A DNA stretch of 9,043 nucleotides from Propionivibrio sp. (lineage in GTDB: Bacteria > Pseudomonadota > Gammaproteobacteria > Burkholderiales > Rhodocyclaceae): assembly GCA_017990155.1 (NCBI GenBank), contig JAGNOM010000093.1, positions 1 through 9,043 of the forward strand. The letters run 5' to 3'. The notes beneath the pieces were generated by a model, which saw only the letters and a list, made by a program, of their open reading frames with translations, did no database searches and was not told the DNA's origin. Made by a program: the position numbers and the translations under genes. Of this stretch, positions 5,769 to 9,043 are shown piece by piece (positions within the stretch are counted from its first letter, which is position 1; the number at the start of each line of letters is the position of its first letter).

Positions 5769-6788
5769 ATGACCCAGGATTTCGCCCGTGCCGTCCAGCT
5801 GTTGCAGGACGGCGAACTCGTCGCCTTTCCGACCGAAACGGTCTACGGCCTGGGCGCCGACGCGGCCAATCCCGAGGCCGTTGCCAAGATTTTCGCCGCC
5901 AAGGGACGGCCGGCCGATCACCCGCTGATCGTGCATCTGCCAGGGGCGGGCTATCTCGATCGCTGGGCGCGCGATATTCCGGCTGTGGCCTGGGAACTCG
6001 CAGAAGCGTTCTGGCCCGGGCCGTTGACCTTGATTCTCAAGCGCGCGCCGGCAGTGCCTTATGCCGTGACCGGCGGTCAGGAGACGGTTGGTGTGCGTGT
6101 GCCTTCGCATCCGCTGGCGCTCGACCTGCTGCGCGCCTACGCGCAGGCGGGAGGCGGGACGGACCAAATGTGCGGCATCGCCGCGCCGTCGGCGAATCGC
6201 TTTGGCCGGATCAGCCCGACCGACGCGGCGCATGTGCATGAAGAGCTTGGCGATTCGGTGGCGCTGGTACTTGACGGTGGCCCCTGCGCCGTCGGCATCG
6301 AATCGACGATTCTTGACCTTTCCCGCGATGATCAGCCGCCACGGCTGTTGCGTCCGGGGCACATCACGCCGGAGCAGATCGAAGCCGTGATCGGTGTCAT
6401 GCCCGAACTGCCGGCCACGATGGGAAGTGGAAATGCCGGCGCAACACCGCGCGTTTCAGGCTCGCTCGACGCGCACTACGCGCCGCTGACGCCGATGCGC
6501 GTCGTGCCTTCAAAGGCCGTGGCGGCGGTACTTCAGGAGTATGCAAGTCAAGGCGTTGCGTTCGGGCTGCTGGCCTATGGGCGGCCGCCCGTGCTGGTTC
6601 AAGCGCATGCCTTGCGCTGCTTGCCGGCTGATCCCGAAGGCTACGCCCGCGGTTTGTATGCGGCCCTGCGGGAACTCGATCAAGCGGGTAATGAAGTCAT
6701 CGTCGTCGAGGCGATTCCCGCCGGCCCGACCTGGGCGGCAGTGGCCGACCGGATGCGCCGTGCCGAATGCGGTTCAGGCGCGGCCTGA
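5769..6788 (+). CDS. sua5: L-threonylcarbamoyladenylate synthase, Sua5 type (YrdC domain plus C-terminal Sua5 domain)
   Basis: This enzyme makes threonylcarbamoyl-AMP from threonine, bicarbonate and ATP, the first step of the universal t6A37 modification of ANN-decoding tRNAs. The YrdC domain covers roughly residues 5-205: PTETVYGLGADA (21-32), the nucleotide-site KGRP (45-48) with HPLIVHL, FWPGPLT (81-87), VGVRVPSHP (107-115), and APSANRFGRISPT (139-151). After GIESTILDL, a linker with HYAP (236-239) leads to the additional Sua5 domain (about 242-335). At 339 residues it is the long Sua5 form, not the roughly 190-residue TsaC/YrdC. The start has only a weak purine-rich stretch upstream, suggesting coupling to purE, which stops 12 nt earlier. 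Downstream it converges with creA. The function call is secure; the symbol could equally be tsaC-like in other nomenclatures. Confidence 0.93.
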   Translation: MTQDFARAVQLLQDGELVAFPTETVYGLGADAANPEAVAKIFAAKGRPADHPLIVHLPGAGYLDRWARDIPAVAWELAEAFWPGPLTLILKRAPAVPYAVTGGQETVGVRVPSHPLALDLLRAYAQAGGGTDQMCGIAAPSANRFGRISPTDAAHVHEELGDSVALVLDGGPCAVGIESTILDLSRDDQPPRLLRPGHITPEQIEAVIGVMPELPATMGSGNAGATPRVSGSLDAHYAPLTPMRVVPSKAVAAVLQEYASQGVAFGLLAYGRPPVLVQAHALRCLPADPEGYARGLYAALRELDQAGNEVIVVEAIPAGPTWAAVADRMRRAECGSGAA

Positions 6789-6808
6789 CGCGCCGCTCCC
6801 CGCTTTCT
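6777..6808 (+). terminator. Weak candidate terminator after sua5
   Basis: GGCGCG (6777-6782) pairs with CGCGCC (6789-6794) around a six-base loop that contains the sua5 stop codon. A pyrimidine-rich CTTTCTTTT run follows about 7 bases later (about 6803-6811). The short GC stem and the gap before the T-rich run make this only a possible intrinsic terminator, though it lies where two convergent genes meet. Confidence 0.3.
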
Positions 6809-6813
6809 TTTCC

Positions 6814-7278
6814 TCAGCGAGCCCCCCAGGGCATCACCGGAACGGTCGAGATGCTGTTGGCTGGCGCGCCATTGATCAGCTTGCGGCTGATGGCGAGATA
6901 GACGAGCGTCCGGTTTGTTTCATCCCACAAGCGCACGACACGCGTCTCCTTGAACAGGATTGACGTGTCTTCTGCAAACACCGTTGCTTCCTTGGGTAAC
7001 TTCTCTGGCAGCGTGATCGGACCGGTCTGCCGGCAGGCGAGCGAAAACTGTGAAGGATCCTGTGCCAGTCCGAGCGATCCACTGACGCCGCCGGTTCGCG
7101 CCTGGCTGACGTGGCACGTCACGCCCGGCACCTTGGGGTCATTGAACGATTCGACGCATACCTTGTGGTTGGCGCCGATCAGTTTCCATTCGGTGGTGAC
7201 GCAACCGACCTGGTCAGCGAGCGTAGCGGCTGAGGTCAGTAGGGCTAAGGTAACTAATAGCGCAGCTTTAGGATTCAT
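6814..7278 (-). CDS. creA: CreA family exported protein
   Basis: This is a small exported protein of the CreA family, whose biochemical role is not established; in E. coli it sits beside the creBCD regulatory genes. No creBC-like genes are seen here. The 154-residue product starts with a typical signal peptide (K4, hydrophobic 5-20, probable cleavage after A21 in ATLA-DQ). The mature part follows the family pattern: WKLIGANHKVCVESFNDP (31-48), VTCHVSQARTGGVSGSLGLA (53-72), SLACRQTGPI (79-88), VVRLWDETNRTLVYLAIS (114-131) and the C-terminal STVPVMPW (144-151). Mature cysteines C26, C41, C55 and C82 are even in number, consistent with periplasmic disulfides. The TGA stop overlaps nothing and lies 25 nt from the end of the convergent sua5. 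Only a weak AGG precedes the ATG. It reads away from the PEP-CTERM gene. Confidence 0.93.
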   Translation of the reverse strand: MNPKAALLVTLALLTSAATLADQVGCVTTEWKLIGANHKVCVESFNDPKVPGVTCHVSQARTGGVSGSLGLAQDPSQFSLACRQTGPITLPEKLPKEATVFAEDTSILFKETRVVRLWDETNRTLVYLAISRKLINGAPANSISTVPVMPWGAR

Positions 7279-7565
7279 GGCGGGGTAGACCTGATCTGAG
7301 TAGTGCTGTCGAATTATTTTACAGTCGCTTATCGCTGTTGGCCGACGGTGCAGAAACCATTAGCCGAAATAGTGTGAATTAATTCTCGTTTTTGTCAGAT
7401 TGCCGGATTTTTGTGCGAGCGGGTAAATCGGTGCTTGTCGGAAATGCTGATCACCATTGATTCGTGGGTGTTGAAATCTGATTATTAACCTTATATAACA
7501 AGTAGTTATGCTTTTTGGCACTATAAGTGCTTATGGGTTTGTGTCAATTTCGGTAAGGGTGAGGC
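7279..7565. other. AT-richer divergent intergenic region between creA and the PEP-CTERM gene
   Basis: No open frame here has a convincing start and recognisable product. The stretch is visibly richer in A and T than the flanking genes to its left. Besides the sigma-54-like promoter it holds a palindrome GAATTAATTC (7376-7385), an inverted pair ATAAC/GTTAT (7495-7499 and 7505-7509) directly upstream of the -24 box, and TCAGATT (7395-7401) facing AATCTGA (7475-7481). Any of these could be activator sites, but none is recognised. On the minus strand TAAAAT (around 7316-7321) is a possible creA -10 without a matching -35. Confidence 0.5.
7516..7531 (+). promoter_or_regulatory. Sigma-54 (RpoN) -24/-12 promoter for the PEP-CTERM gene
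   Basis: TGGCAC (7516-7521) and GTGCT (7527-7531) match the TGGCACG-N4-TTGCW consensus. The invariant GG (7517-7518) and GC (7529-7530) are separated by exactly 10 bp, and the -12 block differs by a single base. A start near 7541-7542 gives a leader of about 25 nt, leaving room for the AAGGG ribosome binding site at 7555-7559. RpoN together with the PrsK/PrsR two-component system is known to drive PEP-CTERM genes in Zoogloea, which supports the call. The same bases also form an inverted repeat (GCACT-ATA-AGTGC), so an operator reading remains possible. Confidence 0.65.
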
Positions 7566-8336
7566 ATGAAAGTTAAAAATAAACTACTTGTGGCAGCAGT
7601 CTGTGCGCTGGCTACCTCAGCGGGGTACGCGAACCCGATGACGGTTGATGTCCGTTTTGGTGAGAATGTTTTCAAAGATTCTGGTTCTGTTGCAGTTGCC
7701 CTCAAGGTGGGGGGTGATGAGATTACAGGCGTCGCCGCTGGCCGTTTTCAAGGGACAGCGTTGAATGTGACAGGCGTCCCTGAATCGATTTTCGTCGATA
7801 GCCTGGATCACTTGTTTGCCTACTGCTACGACATTTACGACCCCACTTACGCGAAAGAGAAAAATACATACTCGATCAAGCTAGATGGAGAAACCGCGCG
7901 TACCCTCAAATTTCTCGGTGCGGTCAATTTCGTGCTAAATGCAGAAAACGATATCTACGATCAGTTTGCCTGGCTGCACCCGACGAGTCGTTATCAGGGT
8001 GCGGCAATTCAACTCGGAATCTGGGAGAGCCTGTACGAGACGAAGGATCTAAATTGGGATTTGCGGGTCGGGAATTTCAGTGCGAGCGGTGTTCGGGGGG
8101 CTTCCGGTGATTGGTCGAAAACTGATGGGTGGTGGAAAACCTTCCTCAGTGCGATGGATAGTTCTACTTCGCTCGATGGCGACTATGTGATGGTTCTAGC
8201 GAGTGACAGGCGCCAAGATCTGATTACTGCCGATCCGCCTCTCGCGGTACCCGAACCCGGTTCGCTGGCGTTGCTCGGGCTCGGCTTGGGCGGATTGTTC
8301 TGGGTGCGGCACAGGAAAATGACGATGGTTGACTGA
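7566..8336 (+). CDS. PEP-CTERM sorting-domain exported protein with a Cys...Gln-x-x-Ile-Trp (thioester-like) signature
   Basis: This is a secreted or surface protein processed by the exosortase (EpsH) system, usually linked to exopolysaccharide and floc or biofilm formation. It has 256 residues. A signal peptide spans 1-22 (K2, K4, K6, hydrophobic 7-19, probable cut after A22). The C-terminal tripartite tail has V-P-E-P (228-231), a hydrophobic helix LALLGLGLGGLFWV (234-247) and the basic end RHRK (248-251). The mature protein has a single cysteine, C87, in AYCYDIYD, and Q149 in AAIQLGIWESLYE. This order and the I-W after the Gln resemble the Cys and Q-x-A-I-W signature of thioester (TED) adhesin domains; a bond is inference. 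AAGGG (7555-7559) lies 6 nt from the ATG. A RpoN-like promoter precedes it and a terminator follows, so it is probably transcribed alone. Codon use is more A/T-tolerant than in neighbouring housekeeping genes. Confidence 0.92.
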   Translation: MKVKNKLLVAAVCALATSAGYANPMTVDVRFGENVFKDSGSVAVALKVGGDEITGVAAGRFQGTALNVTGVPESIFVDSLDHLFAYCYDIYDPTYAKEKNTYSIKLDGETARTLKFLGAVNFVLNAENDIYDQFAWLHPTSRYQGAAIQLGIWESLYETKDLNWDLRVGNFSASGVRGASGDWSKTDGWWKTFLSAMDSSTSLDGDYVMVLASDRRQDLITADPPLAVPEPGSLALLGLGLGGLFWVRHRKMTMVD

Positions 8337-8356
8337 GTTTTCGACTCCGCACGCCG

Positions 8357-8398
8357 AACGGCGCACGCTCGCCCGAGCCTGTGCCGTTTGTCTTATTT
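8357..8398 (+). terminator. Intrinsic terminator of the PEP-CTERM gene
   Basis: AACGGCGCA (8357-8365) pairs with TGTGCCGTT (8380-8388) through nine pairs including one G-U. Inside, after a C-C mismatch, GCTC (8367-8370) pairs with GAGC (8375-8378) around a GCCC loop. A T-rich tract (TGTCTTATTT, 8389-8398) follows immediately. It starts 20 nt after the PEP-CTERM stop codon and separates that gene from the downstream promoter. Confidence 0.75.
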
Positions 8399-8435
8399 GT
8401 GGTTCCGCGAGCCATCTGCTTCGTCCGGCCGAACA

Positions 8436-8465
8436 TTGACCAGAGTGGGCGCGTCCGCGCATACT
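8436..8465 (+). promoter_or_regulatory. Sigma-70-like promoter for the downstream sensor gene
   Basis: TTGACC (8436-8441, one mismatch to consensus) and CATACT (8460-8465, two mismatches) are separated by 18 bp. Transcription would begin near 8472, about 35 nt before the ATG at 8507. The spacer contains an inverted repeat GCGCG/CGCGC (8449-8453 and 8456-8460) that might bind a regulator. It lies just past the terminator, where a new transcript is expected. Confidence 0.5.
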
Positions 8466-8506
8466 TTTGGACTCCTGTCCGCGCCCCTGTTGAAACGAAC
8501 CCGAAG

Positions 8507-9043
8507 ATGCCTTTCCCCCTGCATTCCGTAGTCGCTTGGCTTTTTATTGCCTTCAGGCGCTTCCTGCTGATCGCCGCCGTGGGCTGGTTTGCGGCCGCCC
8601 CGCTGCTTGCGGCCGAGCCGTCCGGCATCGAGCTGACGCCCGAGGAAGCCGCCTGGGTCGCGGCGCATCGCGAGACGGCGTTTAGCGTCGGCTTCGATCC
8701 GTATTCAGGGATGGACGTGTTCGAGTTCCAGGGTAAGCGCACGGGTTTCTTGCCGGCATTGCTCGACGATATGCAGGCCCAGCTCGGGTTACGCCTGGTG
8801 CTGGCCGACGTGAGTACCTGGAACGACGCCTACAGTGGTTTCGAGCACGGACGGATCGATGTCTTGTACGGTGCCAATCCGACGCCGGAACGTGAAGAAC
8901 TGATGGTGTTTACGCGGCCGGCCTTGCGTTATCCCTACGTTGTGTTCGCGCGCTCGGATTCGTCGGTACAGACGCTCGGCGACCTCGACGGCAAGCGTGT
9001 GGGTTTCATCATCAACGATTTTGTCAGCCAGCAATTGCCGCTG
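8507..9043 (+). CDS. Exported extracellular solute-binding family 3 domain protein, probably the sensor end of a signalling protein (partial)
   Basis: The frame opens at the ATG at 8507 and runs off the right edge after 179 residues. A long N-terminal hydrophobic segment (about 8-35, with R17-R18 inside) looks like a signal peptide or anchor, with possible cleavage after A35 or A36. From about residue 40 it follows the bacterial extracellular solute-binding family 3 pattern: LTPEEAAWVAAHRE (43-56), VGFDPYSGMDVFEF (61-74), TGFLPALLDDMQAQLGLRL (79-97), TWNDAYSGFEHGRIDVLYG (104-122), TPEREELMVFTRPAL (126-140), PYVVFAR and LGDLDGKRVGFI. The L-T-x-E-E-x-x-W-x-x-x-H lead-in is typical of periplasmic sensor modules in histidine kinases and diguanylate cyclases rather than of free transport proteins. 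The output domain lies outside the window, so this is inference. There is only a weak ribosome binding site (GAAG just upstream). Confidence 0.8.
   Translation, partial: MPFPLHSVVAWLFIAFRRFLLIAAVGWFAAAPLLAAEPSGIELTPEEAAWVAAHRETAFSVGFDPYSGMDVFEFQGKRTGFLPALLDDMQAQLGLRLVLADVSTWNDAYSGFEHGRIDVLYGANPTPEREELMVFTRPALRYPYVVFARSDSSVQTLGDLDGKRVGFIINDFVSQQLPL

Noticed and set aside
5274..6362. Minus-strand 362-codon open frame opposite purE and sua5
   Set aside because: It spans two recognised genes on the other strand, is rich in Arg and His as GC-rich shadows are, and matches no family I know.
8337..8506. Minus-strand open frames crossing 8196-8742
   Set aside because: They overlap the PEP-CTERM tail, the terminator hairpin and the start of the solute-binding gene, and their translations are Arg/Ala-rich without a recognisable product.
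1..9043. CRISPR arrays, tRNA or rRNA genes, insertion sequences, attachment sites
   Set aside because: No regularly spaced repeats, cloverleaf-like segments, rRNA sequence, transposase frames or flanking direct repeats were seen on either strand.

Overview
The window is GC-rich, densely coded bacterial DNA. It most likely comes from a Betaproteobacterium of the Rhodocyclales type (Dechloromonas, Zoogloea or Accumulibacter relatives). The reasons are a homodimeric-type AceE, an IorAB oxidoreductase, a purE next to a long Sua5, a CreA-family protein, and a PEP-CTERM protein preceded by a sigma-54-like promoter. The taxonomic placement is inference. No rRNA, tRNA, CRISPR array or insertion sequence is visible.

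Layout. Positions 1-1510 (minus) hold the first 503 codons of aceE, the pyruvate dehydrogenase E1 gene; its 3' end lies beyond the left edge. It reads away from a 274-bp divergent control region (1511-1784) with a strong sigma-70-like aceE promoter, overlapping dyads and a structured aceE leader. Rightwards run iorA and iorB (indolepyruvate/aryl-pyruvate:ferredoxin oxidoreductase), then folD, purE and a Sua5-type threonylcarbamoyl-AMP synthase (4395-6788), all on the plus strand with short gaps. Two hairpins lie in front of folD, one of which would bury its ribosome binding site. creA (6814-7278, minus) converges on the sua5 gene.

The 7279-7565 stretch is a visibly AT-richer divergent spacer. 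It leads into a PEP-CTERM exported protein (7566-8336) that starts behind a GG-N10-GC sigma-54 signature and ends in a clear hairpin terminator. A sigma-70-like promoter then starts a secreted or periplasmic bacterial extracellular solute-binding family 3 domain (8507 to the right edge), probably the sensory front end of a larger signalling protein.

How the genes fit together. aceE and iorAB both oxidise 2-oxoacids: the first feeds acetyl-CoA through lipoamide, the second makes aryl-acetyl-CoA and reduces ferredoxin. folD supplies 10-formyl-THF for purine synthesis, which fits its coupling to purE. Sua5 serves tRNA t6A modification. The most interesting part is the PEP-CTERM gene: it combines a probable RpoN promoter with a single mature cysteine and a downstream Q-x-x-I-W motif that resemble the Cys-Gln thioester signature of Gram-positive surface adhesins.
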